This document shows positions 12,201 to 27,200 of a DNA stretch of 64,000 bases, in pieces. Below the pieces are notes generated by a model. It searched no databases and had not been told where the DNA came from. It saw nothing but the letters and a program-made list of their open reading frames with translations. Both the position numbers and the translations under genes were made by a program. Source of the stretch: Myrica gale (Eukaryota > Streptophyta > Magnoliopsida > Fagales > Myricaceae); the NCBI GenBank assembly GCA_963930655.1, contig OZ005605.1:17057501-17121500 (forward strand). Direction: 5' to 3'. Numbering within the stretch: the first letter of the stretch is position 1; each line of letters begins with the position of its first letter.

Positions 12201-15200
12201 CAAAATTAGAAAAAAGGAGAGCCCAAAACAGCAGAGGCCCAAAGAAAAAGGGAATACAACCACAAACCCCTGAACCCCTCGGGAGACATAGTAGAGTTCT
12301 CGAAACACCTATTGTTCTGCTCCCTCCAAATGACCCACCAAACGCACAAAGGAATCATCTTCCACACCCTCGAGGCAAGAGAGTTGTTGAACTTCCGCTT
12401 CCAACAATGCAACACCTCAATCACCTTAGAGGGCATAACCCAACTAAAGTTCAAGATGCTAAGCACATGAGACCACAAATCCCTTGTGACAGCACAGTGA
12501 AGAAGGATATGGTCCACCGATTCCCCATTGCATCTACAAAAATAGCACCAATCGAGTAGGCAAACACCTCGCCTCCTCAAATTATCTGTGGTTAAAATAC
12601 GCTCATGCACTGCCTCCCACAAAAAAATGAAACTCTCATAGGAACAAGGGACCGCCAAATCTGCCTCCATGGAAAAAGCAAGACACGGCTACAAGAAAGA
12701 AGCCCATACATCAATTTCACCGAGAAGATGTCGTTCGTGGTACCCATCCAGCATATCTTATCTGCCACCCCACTCCTCAATGGCTTGGAATAAAGAAGAG
12801 AATAGAAAGTCGAAAAAACCTCAACTTCCCAATCATTCGTAGCCCTAAAAAACTGAACATTCCGAGCACCCAAACCAGGATTCCTTTCCCAATAATCCGC
12901 CACCCAAGCATCCTTGTCACAAGCTATGGAGAAGAGAGACGGGAAGGCCAGCCGTTAGGGTCTCTCCCCACACCAGAGGTCACTCCAGAAGCGAATTCTA
13001 TGGCCACAACCAGCCTCGAACCTTATGAATTGGCTAAAAGGAGCCAACCCCTTTGCTAATAAACCTCCAAAGACCAACACCATAATTTTCTCTCCTCTGA
13101 AGGGTGCTCCACCCACCTAACTCACTCTCAAACTTCTCTACAATAACATTCCACCACAGGCTGTTACTTTCGAAAGCAAAGCGCCACAACCACTTCTCAG
13201 TAAAGCCTTGTTGAAAGTGATTAAGTGCCTAATACCCAGCCCTCCTTGCTTAATGGGGCAGCACACTGTCTCCCAATTAAGCAAGTGAAACTTGTGCATA
13301 GTCTCAGTACTGCCCCACAAGAAGTCCCTCTGTAACTTCTCCAATCTACAAGCCACGGCTGAAGGAATGGGGAAAAGAGATAAGAAATAAGTCGGGAGAT
13401 TAGCAAGAGTGGACTTGATCAAAGTGACTCTACCACCTTTCGAAAGATAGCTCCGTTTCCATCCTGCTAACCTCTTCTCCATTCTCTCAATGATGCCATT
13501 CCAAATAGTAATGCTTTTGAAACGAGCCCCCAAGGGAAGACCAAGATAAGTGGTAGGTAGAGAAGCGACCTTACAACCCAAAATATCAGCCAAGATATGG
13601 GCGTTTCCCCTCTCCAATGGGGATGGCCTCAGATTTCAAAAGATTAATCTTGAGGCCCGAAACCGCTTCAAAACAAAGCAAAAGACAACGAAGGTTGCGG
13701 AACTGACTCTCCTCAGCCCCACACAAAATAAGAGTGTCATCAGCAAACAACAACTGAGATGCTCACCCTACCTCTTCCAACCGAGAATCCCTCACAAGAT
13801 CCCACCTCCACCAACCTAGTCAGCATCCGACTCAGAGCTTCCATGACAATAACAAATAAAAAGGGGGAGAGGGGGTCGCCTTGGCGCAAACCGCGGGATC
13901 CACTAAAGAAGGCCTCAGGAGATCCGTTCACCATTATCGAATAGCTGGGAGAAGAAATGCAAAACTCCATCCATTTACACCACTTTTCGCCGAACCCACA
14001 CCTCCGCAACAAGTAAAGGAGGAAGCTCCAATTGACGTGATCATAAGCCTTATGGATATCGAGCCTGCAGAGCATTCCAGACAGATTAGAGTGCAGCCTA
14101 GAGTCGATGCACTCACTCGCAATCAAAGCTGAATCCAAAATTTGTCTTCCCCTCACAAAAGCACTCTAAGAGGGCGAGATAATAGAGCCTAAAACCATCT
14201 TAAGCCTATTAGCCAAAACTTTTGCCAAGATTTTGTAGACCCCCCCAACAAGGCTAATAGGACGGAAGTCCTTAAGCTCCACGGCCCCGGGCTTCTTTGG
14301 GATCAAAACGATGAATGTGGCATTGAGACTACGGACAAATTTCCCGGCCTGAGCAAACTCATTAAACATGGAAATTACATCACCTTTGAGAACATCCCAA
14401 CAGGATTGAAAGAAAGCTAAAGAAAAACCATCTGGACCGGGGGCTTTATCCCCATTAAGACTCCGCATTGCACCGGTAACCTCGTCTTCATCAAAGGAGC
14501 GTTCGATCCGATCAGCCTCCTCCCCAGAAATCGAATCAAACCCCAAGTCATCCAACAAAGGTCTCCACGAAAGAGATTCCTGATACAAGGAATCATAGAA
14601 GCTAACAACCTCATCAGAAATACGCTTGGTATCCTCCACAAGTTACCCATCAACTACCAACAAAGAAATAGAGTTAACTTTTCGATTGGAGTTGGCCACT
14701 CGGTGAAAGAACTTGGTACATCTATCACCATCTTTGAGCCAAAGAGCTCTAGATTTTTGTCTCTAACTAATCTCCTCCATATCAATCAATAACTCTAACT
14801 CCCCAGAAACTTCTAACTTCCTTGCTTGGCCCCCCTCGTCAAGAAGCCCACTTTCTTCCAGAGCATCAAGAGAAGATAGCTCATGTAGCAGCGAAGACTT
14901 CTTAAAGGAAACATTCCCGAACACCTCACGATTCCAAACAATGAGATCCCTCTTAAGAGCCTTAATTTCGATTTAAGCACAAAACTAGGCGAACCAAAAA
15001 ATACATAAGACCTCCACCACAACTTTACCATATCAATGAACTCATCCGCCTTTAGCCACATATTTTCGAACCTAAAAGGTCTCTTACCGCTGCCCACATC
15101 CCCACACTCCAAGCTTATCGGAAAGTGATCCGATAACAGACGAGGCATCATTTTCTGAGATACATCCGGAAACAAAGACTCTCAACTAGGAGTAAAAAGA

Positions 15201-18200
15201 AAACGATCAATCCTAGAACAAGAGTGGACATTCCTTCCTTTAGACCATGTGAAGTGACCCCCCAACAAGGGAGTGTCGATCAACTGCGTCTCATCAATAA
15301 ACTCTGAGAATTCCAACATGGCACTAGTGAACCCCTCAGTCCCCGAACGTTCACTCGGAAAGCGAAAAACGTTAAAATCTCCCCAAAACACCAAGGTAGA
15401 TCCCACCAATTCATCCCAAAGAAAGTTTCTCCTATTATCAGCATTAGGGCCATAAACCCCCGAGAAACCCCAAACAGCCCCATCCTCAACATTCTTCAAA
15501 ATCATCGAAACTGAAAAACAACCAACACTAGACTCCACCAACTCGAAAACTCTCATGTCTCAAATAATCAAGATACCCCCCCGAAGCACCATCCGCCTCA
15601 AGACAACACCAACCAACATGGGTCCCCCCCAAAGCCACCTGATAGTGGCTCTAGAAACAACTGCCAACTTCGTCTCTTGCAAGCAAACCAGATCTGGTCT
15701 CCAACCCCTTAATAAATTACCAACTCTACTACATTTGGCTCTATCATTGAGCCCCCTTACATTTCAACTAATGATTCTAGACTTCATAATAACTGTTGTG
15801 AATCTCTCCCATCCTTCCTAGATTTCCTTGAAACATATGACTTCCCCTCATAATTAACTTTAGAGTTCAAACCTTTAAGCTCCCTAAGACCTCTCCCCAC
15901 CGATTGACAAGGAGTTTTCTGAAATCTCTCCCTCTCCAAAGAAGCAAAAAGGACATCAATTGCTCCTCGTGGCCATCACAAGAAACTCCAACAACTTTTC
16001 TAATGGATGAAACCAAATTCAACACCCAACCAAAATTCTTGTGCTCAGAAGAAACCGGTGCCGGAACCGGAACTAAATCAAGCACACCCCTCTCCTCCCC
16101 AACAGAGGCTCCCACTACACTTCCATCCTCAACTAGACCAGCCAGGTCCACCCCTTCAACTGCACCCATCTCATCAAAGTTGCCAACCTTCGAAGGAGCC
16201 ACTCCTAACTCCAGTTCCTCCTCTGCCCCTACAACCAACTTCCCTTACTGCCTCATCATCATTCAGCATGCTAAAAACATCCCCAGCTGAATTACCGAGA
16301 TCCAAGGACTCCCTATCCTCACCTATTTGCCCAACCCCTCCAAAAACATTACCGGCCAGGTCTGTCACTAGCCTCACGCTTTCCGGCAACTCCAACAACC
16401 CAGGGGGCAAAAATCCCCCAAAGAGCCCACCGAAAAAGCCACCGAAGGAGGCTCCGGTGCCGAAAAATCCACCAAGCTGACGCCAGCAGCCACAGACGAC
16501 GTCGACAATCCCTCTGCCACCAATGTCTGGGTCAGGGTGTCTCCATCCCCTCCTCCAACCTTCTCGACAATTACCGGGAGCGCTCTGACGTCGCGGGTCA
16601 CATTCCTGCGACTGTAGACCTACTTCGGCTAAGTCGAGTCATGCCGAGGCCCACTCCCACCTGGCGCCAAGGCCCCCACCTTCGTGCTTAGGATAGGCCC
16701 CACCCTTTCCGACATCTCCAACAACCCAGGGGGATAAAGATCCCCCAAAGAGCCCACCGGCAATACTGCCGGAGAAGGCTCCGGCGCCGGAAAATCCACC
16801 GGGTTGTCGCCGGCAGCCACAGACGACGCCGACAAACCCTCTGCCACCAATGTCTGGGTCTGGGTGTCTCCAGCCCCTCCTCCAGGCTTCTTGACAATTT
16901 CCGGGAGAACTCTGACGTCCCGGGTCACAGCCCTGCAACTATAGACTTGCTCCAGTTGAACCGGGTCATGCCCAGACCCACTCCCTCCTGGCAACAGGGC
17001 CCCCACCTCCGGGCCTTGGATAGGCCCATATACTACCATGCCCCCAGGCCCATTTAACCGTATAACCTCAACAGCCCCAGCCCCACCTGCCAATGAAGCC
17101 CCATTGACAAGCCCGCTCGATACCCCTTCCTCAGCAGCCTTCCCCACACACTTGTCTACATCACCCACCACTCACAAAGACTCGCTAGAGATCCCGAACG
17201 TTCACTCGGAAAGTGAGAAACGTTAAAATCCCCCCAATACACCATGGTAAAACTCCATCATCCCAACCAATTCCTCCCACAAGAATTGCCTCCTAAAATC
17301 ATCATTGGGACCACGGACACCAAAGAACCCCCAAAGAGCCCCATCACCAACGTTCTTATACATAATCGAAACGGAAAAGCTGCTAACATTGGACTCCACC
17401 AGCTCAAGGACCCTCGAATCCCAAAGAAGCAAAATGCCCCCTGAAGCGCCATCCCCCTCCAAACAACACCAAGCAACATGGGTCCCCCCCAAAGGCTCCT
17501 AATGGTGGCCCTGGAAACAAGCATCATCTTTGTTTCCTTAAGACAAACCAAATCAGGATTCCAACCACTCAGTACGTTTCCAATTCTACGACACTTTGAT
17601 CTATCATTGAGCCCCCTCACATTCCAACTAATAACTTTGGATTAAAAAAGATGGTTGCTCTGCCCTCCCATCCTTCCTATTTTTCTTCGGGACATAATTC
17701 TTCCCCTCATAATTAACTTTAAAACTCACTCCCTTGAGCTCTCTAAGGCATTTCCTAACTGATTGACAGAGAGGTGTAGTACCCAACTAAGCACTATCCT
17801 TCTCCAGGTTAGCAAACAACAACATCAACTGCTCCTCCTGGCCCCTACAGGAAACCCCGACGACTTGCCTAACAAAATTCACCATTTGAAGCACCCAATC
17901 AAAACTCATAGCCTCAGAGGGCTGAATCGGGAAGACAGGAGCCGAAACCTGAGCAGACACCCCAGGCAGCTCGCCCAAAACCTCCCCACCCGAGGCCTCT
18001 GTTGAACTTGGAGGCAAAAATGGATGCTCAGACATAACAAAAGCCCAAAAATCGAAAGCCCCTTCTCCCCCTAACACACTGCAGATAACAGAGAATGGCT
18101 TCAGTGCCGAGGAAGAGGCTGTCGGAGCAGACGAACCCCCAACACAACAAGGCTTCGTCGCCGACGACATTCCGCCTACCTCATTTGCTACAACCGGCAC

Positions 18201-21200
18201 AAGCGAAGATATAGAAAAGACCGAGAACAACACAGAATCGCCGGTGGGATATACTGTCGGCTCCGACAATACTCCGACGATACCTTCGCCCAACGGGAGC
18301 AAAGCTGACAATGACCCAAGCTAGAGCTGGAGCCTGGGAGCGGTAGTTGCGACCCCAAGAGAGCCTGTGCGAGGATGTGCAAGGAACTCTGATCGTTTGA
18401 CCCAGAACTAACCGGATCCATCGCTCCAGTCTTGGAAAGCCCGGACTTCCCGGAAGGACAAAAAACAAGCCCAGAATGCCCGGCACACCCTTCACACTAG
18501 GCCCCCTTCAAAGATTCTAGAATGTTCTGATCGCCCAGATTGCCCGAGACGCCCGTAAGGTCCTCGACCAGAAATTCCATAATTACCTTGGGATAAGTCC
18601 TGTGAGCTCGAAGAGCTCTGAGAATTCTATCTCGGGATCCCCAATAAGCTCGGGTTCTCACCCTGCTTGACGTGCTAGCCCGGGATGGCCAGGGGAAAGC
18701 CCTGTATAATGCCCTGAGATCTCTAAGAATTGTCCCGGGACGCCTAGTATGCCCGGGGTCTCACCTTGCTTGATATGCTGGCACATGATGGCTGGGGGGA
18801 AGCCTTGTTATATTGCCCAGGGACGCACCTTGCATGTCGTGTTGGCCCAGACTGCCCGGGGAAAAGCCCTGTATAGCCTGTTGGCCCTGATTCTTCCCCG
18901 CGAAAGAAAGGCTCGACCCAACGAGCAACCCTTGAGGGGCTTCCAAGTCCACTTCTAACTGAACCGACTCCATCCCACAGACCGGCCGAGAGTCAAGGCA
19001 ACCCCAACGTGCCACTTGTGCATGAACCGTCGACCTTTAGGGCTCCAGCTTAAACCCGAATACCAAGCATTTTAAGTTATCCATGGGCCCAACCGCAGAC
19101 GCACTGCTCATTAACCTAATCAGGCGATCTAGCTCCCCTCTCATCCTCAATAAAGCCTCTCACACATCCGTCTGACACATCTGGCCCCGGTGGCGGCTTA
19201 ATAAAAGCCTCATTGGGAATGTCTTCAATGTTTGCATGCGGGACGACAGGGATGTCAATTGATGACTGCTGATCAGCTCCAGAAAAATACAACTCTCTCT
19301 CCGACAAACCAGCAGGCACTTTACAACAGCAGCTTTCTCCTTCGACATGGAAGAGGAAATTAATTGGGGAAGCATGACGTCTACCACTACTAAGGCATGC
19401 AGATCCTGTGACCCTACTGCATCCCCTGAAATTTGAATAAGGGCTCGTGACTTGCCACAGACTCCGTACACCACCACCGGAGCTGCCACAACATGAGCAA
19501 AAGAAACGTTTGGCCGTACCATAGAGGATCCCACTGGTTTCACTGAAAAACTCACAGATTGAACACAGGACACAACATCAAGAAAAACGCAATTCAAGAT
19601 CTGTCACCCGTGGCCATTTCGACCTACCGACACCATCACCACCCCCACCTTCCTTCTCACTCCATATTCGACAACCGTAACATAAGGACCGCCTTTGTTA
19701 CAACATCTTTGTGCCAAAAAGCTACATCGGGACTCATTGAACTTAAAGGCAAAGTCTACATTAGGGGAATCGACCATCAATCTATCGGACAAATTAACCA
19801 TCCACAAAGCCCCATAATTCCCCATATGGATCACGTTCACACACCGGGAACTCCATTCTGAAAATTGAATATCGCCCGTCGTACAAATCGTCACTTCGAA
19901 TTCCTTAGACTCAATACGAAAATTGCGAGTAAAGAGCGTCATCACGATGCCGTAAAACCGAGAAACCCTATCACGATACTAATAACTATCTAGTATGCAA
20001 CATATCCCATCTTTTGAAGCAATAAAGATTTTGGACGTGGCACTGCTGCAGCGGAGTCTAGCTTAGAAGCAGAGTGAGTAATGGCCGCAAACTCTCAGGT
20101 GAGCTCAAGAAATAGATAAGTGATTATAGAGTGCATTCCGGAATATAATTAGCACCATAAAACATTACATTGGTGGACCGACCCAGAAGATATTGACGAA
20201 TGGTTCAAAAACAAAAACTACCAGAGTTATGGTGAAAAGACTGTGACAAACCAATTTGATCTCTTTCATCTACTTGCACTTTAACCTGGTTTTGAGCAGT
20301 GGGTATGTATAGAAATAGTCATGTGTTCTACCTCCAATCAATCACAATGCTTTTGCTGTTCATTAATCTAATAAGTGTGAAGTGATTTGTGCAGTAAATT
20401 GGTTTGTGTACTCTCGGAGACGATTACCAGATTGCACAGAGAAAGCTGATATCAGAGGACCATATGTTCCTCTCGCTGGGGCAGCTGTTGTCCCTTTCCC
20501 AGACCAATGAAAGCGGATCTGTAAAACTTTATTGCTAACAACTGCTTTAAATTCCTTAACTACAGCTTTATCAGTCCCCTGTGCAGCACTTTCAATATCA
20601 AAATCCTTCAATTCTAGCTTTTCCTGTAACAAAATTAACACAATAAAACTGTGTTCCATGCAGGTACCAAGACATATATGACTTCATACCTGTATATAAA
20701 CATCAAATATCCGTCTTCCAAGGCTATAAAAGGACCTGTTATCTCTTAATACTATCTCTGCAAAGTATAGTCTGACAGTATAATTTCCGTTTGCCAAGCA
20801 TCGAGCATAATAGGTTAAAGAAAGTGGAGATAGGCGTGCACTCGTGTACAATTCAGAACCATTCATTGTGAGTATCGACATATTGTTTGCAATATAGTCA
20901 TCTGCGGCAGGTTGAACATCCCAAAAAATTCCACTGCTACTAATTCCCCAACTATCCCTTACAGGAACAAATTTAGCTGCACCTGCAGGGTCCTGATCGG
21001 CTTCGTACTGAATGTTTCCACTGGTGGTTGCAGTTCCGCCACAATTTATATGAAGTGAATACCGATCTACACATGAACAACAACTCTTTAACCAGAAAGA
21101 AACACAATTATGCAAACACAATAGGACGAAAGGGGAACTTGTTTCTCTTTTAAGTTAATTTTATCAGTTGCCAAACACAACATTTAATTTTTCACTGTAT

Positions 21201-24200
21201 TTTTTTTCATCTCTAAGGAAGTATCAAAGACGAAGATCTAGCAACATACTTAAAGCACACACTTCAAAATTTGATTCTAAGGTAATACAGTCACCTTTTG
21301 AACATGGAAAGTTCTTCAGGCACACGCTGAGTGTTCTTCATTATGGATCCCAATAAAGAAGTGTTAGCTTATGCAAATTTAAAGAGGAAAAAGGAGAAGC
21401 TTCTGTGAAATCAAAGCAAACATGATGTGTGTGGGTGTCTGTGGGGACTGGGTGTGTATTATAAAGATTGGTCTTATGAGTTCAGAGTTTAGAAGCATAC
21501 GAGTTGTCCTGTCCAGAAAAGCTTTCGAACAAATTTCTGATGAAACGAGAAACCAGTTAGTTTCTAAAATCTAGAAAGCTTACGAAGAGAAGAAAAAAAG
21601 TACACAAACCTCAACTACAGTGAAATTACAGTTAGCAAATGATGAAAAGGTTCTTACAGAGTTTCTCGACAAGAAGGTAGCACAGAGCTCTCTGAAAAGT
21701 TATTGTATGAAAGATCTATTTCACTGCAAGCAAATAAAATGTGAATTAATAACTCATTGTAATTCAAAAGGGGCAAAAAAATGGTTTATGGATTTTAATA
21801 AGACGTTTTAGGGTAAAAATGAGTAATGTCTACAGAAAATGTGTTACAGGAATATATTAAAGAAATACCCCAGCAGATGAAACCTGACTCTTATCAGAAA
21901 CACGTACAATCTAAATCAACAGTTTAACACATCAATTTAGCAAAGATCATCTTTCCTGCCCATACTCAAAACCTAGCCCATAATGCAATTTGCCCAGATA
22001 ACAGACAACCAACATAAAATACAATACAAGTTTTGTTCGTCACTCTTTTCACTGGAGCAAATCAAAACTTCCAGCAAAAAGGAGTTGATTTACCAATTGC
22101 GCATGACCGAAGAATATCAGTCACTGCCCATAAAGAGATTGTTTAATGCATCAAGGTCCAAAGAAATGAATATGTCAATGTTATGATTTTTGCAAAGGCC
22201 ATGACTATTACAAAAAAATTATAGCAAAACAGAAACATGCCATGCACAGTTGAAGTAGAATTCAAGATAGACTATATACTAGCTATTATCTCTGTTTTTG
22301 ATCCAATCTGGCATAGCTCCAGTGAGAAAGTTGCTTGTCAGAAACCTGTTCAAATAGCAACCTATAATCACACTCTGGTTAAGCAATTATACACAAATCA
22401 TTCTAATGGAAGAAAATAGACGAGTATTAGAGGGTAAAATACGTTTTCATGATGAAAATATGTGTGAAGACTTTGCAACATATGACTTCGTTATAATGTA
22501 TCATACAAGGCTAATGGCAATAGCCTCAGCCATCAGCAATGTTCATCTCTTCCGTAGTATACCTACATCCTTATGGGAGATAGCTAGCATTTGGCTAGAC
22601 TTCCAAATACTATGAAAATGATACTTAAGTGGGCAGTATGCTTATACAGTTCAACAACCAAGAGGATTCCAGAGTACCTATCTCTACAATATTTACAGGA
22701 TCACATGAAACTGTGCCCTATAATGTATGTTGTAGTCATCCTTGCTTATACATGGTTACTTTTACCTGGTGCCATTTAACTCCTTGGATCTGAACCAGGG
22801 ATGCACCAGTAAATGTAAGGGAGCAAGAGGCAAAGTAGTCAACCAACCTGAATTGTAACATGTCAATAGACCCAGCAATGATAGAGTCCATTTGAAGACT
22901 GTTAAGAGTTTCGAGCTTAATTTGTGCACCAAGATAATCTGGTTATTATAATTGTGAAAGGGCGTAATCTGGTTATTATAATTGTGAAAGGGCGAGCTCC
23001 GTCTTCTCCGACGCTCCACTGCTTCTCTCTCTTGAAGCCTTCACCGATGAAATCCTTGTTTGGAGTGGTATGCCGGGGTATACCCTAGCTTGTTTGCGCG
23101 TCGAGTGTTAATGGCCTTTTTTCGTAGCTTGGTTATTAAGGCGAAGGTGTTTAACTTTTCCGTGAGTTCGCTTGGTTTGGTCTCTTTAACTAAACACAGT
23201 AGAAAGTCTCAGAGTGTCACTCGAGTTGGGAGGTAAGGGGTGGTGTGGCTGGCGAATTTGTTCGGTAAACTGGCGCAGACGAGGGTCTCTTGTGCTTTTT
23301 CGGAGGATTTCAGTGAGTCCCCGCGGGACTTCCTTGCTCAGATGTGTTCAAATAGGGGTAGTAGATTCGTTGCTCTTGCCGAGTTTGGGGAGAGTCGACG
23401 TGGAGTCGTGATGGTTCCGGAGGGTAAGATGAGCAATGGATGGTTGTCCTTTGTTTCAACCTGTGAGGAGGTTCTTTCGGCTCTTGGAGATCTCCAACGT
23501 AAACAAAGGGGGTCGGTGGCTGCTCCGGTCAGAGTCGGCTGGTCTTTTGCTGATACGGTGAAGGTTGGACTGCCGGAGAAGAAGCTGGAGGTAAAGGGAG
23601 TGTGTGGTAGGTCTCCGGCTGTTGAGGGTAGCCTGACAGGGCCTCTGCCGTATAGCCTTTCTACGGCGCAGCATGCAGACCCTGTTAGGGAAATTTCTCT
23701 TCCCAACACGTATGAGCTGGCTGCGAGGGAAAGTTATCTTCCCAAAGTACCCTCAACCAAGCACGCAGACCCTCATACCCCCGACAGTGAGCTGTGGCTC
23801 CATTTATTGCACTTACGTGCTGAGGTGGAGTGGGTTATCGAGTGGGTTAGAAACCAAACGTGTCGGGCGTGTGGTAAAGATATGGTGGCCCAGTTTACAC
23901 AAGTGAGGGCCCAGTACGAAGTTGAGGACACCCAGCGTGAGGTTGATATGGAGGCCCAACGTGATGCTGTTAAGTTGGGTGAGGTGGCCCAACGTGATGA
24001 GGCCTAGTGCAGAGGTGAGGAAGCCCAGCGTGAGGTGTTGATTTCGGGTCTTGGTTTGGGGCAGGCTGGGGTGGGCCGCTCTGAGGTGGGTGGTGGGTCG
24101 GGTCTCTAGCACGATGACAAGACTGAGCTCACGGCGCCTTCCTCGCTTGGGTTGGGTTTCGTCGGTCTGCTTTTTGCCGGTGGAGAAGCGGGGGGCTCGG

Positions 24201-27200
24201 CGGTGGGTGTCTCGTCTCCGGCGATCGAGGTAGTTGTCGCCGGTAATCATGTTGAGGGGGCCGCGCAGGATCAGGTGGGGTCCACCACGGGGTTCGTCAT
24301 CCGGCATGCGGTGGTGGGGTCGCCGCAGTCTGGTGGTTCTAATGGCCCAGCCGGTGCTCTACAGGAGTCGTCTAGCCTTTCTGAGTGCCCTGTCAGGGCA
24401 GAGGTGCCTATTCCGTCGGATCCCCAGGGGTTTTTTGGGAGGGCAGCAGCTTTCTTAGTAGGGGGAGGGGAGTTTGATCAGGGTGATGGGTTTGTGGATG
24501 CACCTTTAGAGGTTTGTTCCCCTCATAAAGCTTTAGGGGGAGAATCTCCGGCGTGGGTCTTGGACATGGTTTCTTCTGTGGGTCAGTTGGTTGGGGTGTC
24601 TTGTGGTGGTCAAGATGAAAAACTGCGGGATCTCTTTGCAGCGTTGGAACGCGATTGGGTACAGCCTCGTTCGAAAAAGGTTAGAAAATCAGGGGGGAGG
24701 ATGATCAAGGAGTTGAAGGGCTTGAAGTCTTCGGTTAACTATGAAGAGTCTTCTTCGACCTCTGGGAAGCCTGTGGGCTTTAGGTTTGTCTAATAGGGGT
24801 CTCGTTTGGGTGGCTATAGGGTTGAGGGTTGGTTGTTGGGTTGACGGTGCTTTTGTTGGCTTGTGATTTGCGGGTGGGAGGGTGCTTTTGTTTTTGGTGT
24901 GCTTTGGGCCTTTGTGTGTGTTAGGGCCTTCAGTATTTTCTCTTGTACTGTTGTTTTCTCTTTAATAATATGGGCTTACTTATCAAAAAAAAAAGATTTA
25001 TGTGTGGTGTAGTTAATTTCACTACACCCAAGAACATATCACAAAAGGCAAGTCATGTCACTAACATTTATGTGCTTTGCTTATTAATTTTTATATTAAC
25101 CTTCTTCCCAATAAAGCTAGTTTAGCATTTGGAATCAACGCTTACATGTATTGCAAGTTTGCTAAAACCTCGAAATCTGGAATATTTCCTTCCAATCTGT
25201 TGAAGCTGAGATCTCTGCATGGATATAACGATTAAGATGTTATAAGTAAAGAATAAGGTTTGTAAAATGATGTCAAGTTAGTAGACACCAGCCTGTAAGA
25301 TATGACCGTTTTTGAAACACGGAATCCAAAAACATCCAATACAAAGGAAGGGCAGATCAAGGCTGGCAAGCTTTCTAAAAAGTGCAGGCTATAGACATTC
25401 ACAACAATTATCACTCTACTTGACAGACCTAAGGGTGAATCGTCATTATGTATCCAGAAGATGAAAAATCTTTCGAGTACCTTTTCCAAACTAATGTTCC
25501 TCAAATACTCGACCTCATTCTGTCATTTAAGATCTTAATTCTGGAAATGCTTGAGCACAATCCTTTTCAAAACTACTTAAATACTCCAAACTTTAAGAAT
25601 GAAAAAGCCATTCAAAGTCTAAGCAGATAAATTCTTTTAACATGACAACATCTACTCATACTATGAAAAAATTCAAGCAAAAAGAATTCGCACAGCTTTC
25701 TTTCTATTTAATGTTCTCATGGAGGTAATTAACAAGATTAATCCAATCTTTAATCTGGCATTTTGCAGTTCCCCAGTTTTTCAGCAAACAAATGAAAATG
25801 AGAAAAAAAGTGAAAGGATGGAAGAACTACAAAATTTGGAGTTTTGTCATTTCTGATATATATGCAGGGATTGGTCCAGAGAGATTGCAGCTCCTCAACA
25901 TCCTGAAACATTAAGCAACATCATTTAAGCAAAGAATTATACAAGTTTGCGCCGCTCTTAACATGGTACAGTAAAAAATTTAACTTACAATCTATTCATG
26001 CCTGTCATGCTACCCAATGGTGGAAATTTCGAACCCTCACCAAGCACATCACTAATCCTTCTGTAAAAAATTGCTTCATCACACTATTAGTGTCTTAAGC
26101 TAGAAATCTTGTTAATTTATGTATAACATGAAGACACCCCAGATATACTGCAAGTCAACAATACTTAGAAAGCAGAACTTACAGCTCTACTAAACTACCC
26201 AAGACCGAAATGCTAGAAGGAATGGGCCCCTCGAGACCACTAGCTTGTATCTCTCTGTTAAAAACACAATTCTAGTGCGCTAGATTACTCCTGAATGCTC
26301 AACTAGAAGAGATTATAGGGGAGAAGGAAAAGAAAATACATACAACTTTTGAAGTTGTTTCCAACTTTGAAAGAAGTCGGGTATTCTTCCAGAGAAGTTG
26401 TTACTGCTAATCCTCCTGCATAAGGCACAAATTGGATACAAGATGGAAGACAATAAAAACATGAAGTTTTACAAGTAAATATTAGTGTGGAAAACAGAAA
26501 AGGTTACGACTACTTACAATTCTGTTAATTTGGTTAGATTAGTGAGAGCGACTGGTAACACTCCAATGAGATTGTTAGCACTAAGAATACTGCAGTCAAC
26601 AAAGGCAAATTTAAGACCGGTTCAACTTAACTGGATAAGTATACTAATGAGAATTGGGAAATGAATTGAGGGATAGGAAGAAACACTGACAGATTCTCCA
26701 TGTTAACCAAATTCCCAAGCTCAAGGGGAACACTTCCAGAAAACAGGTTGTTCTCTATGCTCCTGAAATTACAATGTTATTGAAGTAGGGCTACCCAAAA
26801 CCAAACTACGATGGAAGAAAGCATCAAGATACAACAAAAGCATACATATATATAAGCGTGGTAATGTTTCCCAGGTAGCTTGGGATTGGTCCTGATAACT
26901 TGTTTACGGAAATGGACCTGCAATGATGTAATGTAAGACATATAGTGCCTCATTAGATGATAGTCGAAAGTTCGAAAGTTTAAGTGACTATTACAACCTC
27001 ATTGAACCACACTCATACGCTTAGGATTTCGGATTAGAAGGTATCCTACAAAGGATTATCAAGAGCCACAGAAAAACACGATATATCCCCATAAAGTAGT
27101 AGTCTAACTTACAGAAATTCCAACTTTGTTGAAGCCCATTCAGGTGGTATCGTACCAGTAAGGTAGTTTCGAGTGAGATCACTACAAGCAAGAGTAAATC

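Noticed and set aside
16007..16480. 157-codon proline-rich frame on the plus strand
   Set aside because: It is the antisense shadow of the glycine/acidic ORF1 region of LINE B.
23338..24307. Minus-strand frames of 123 and 164 codons
   Set aside because: Antisense shadows of the ORF1 frames of LINE C.
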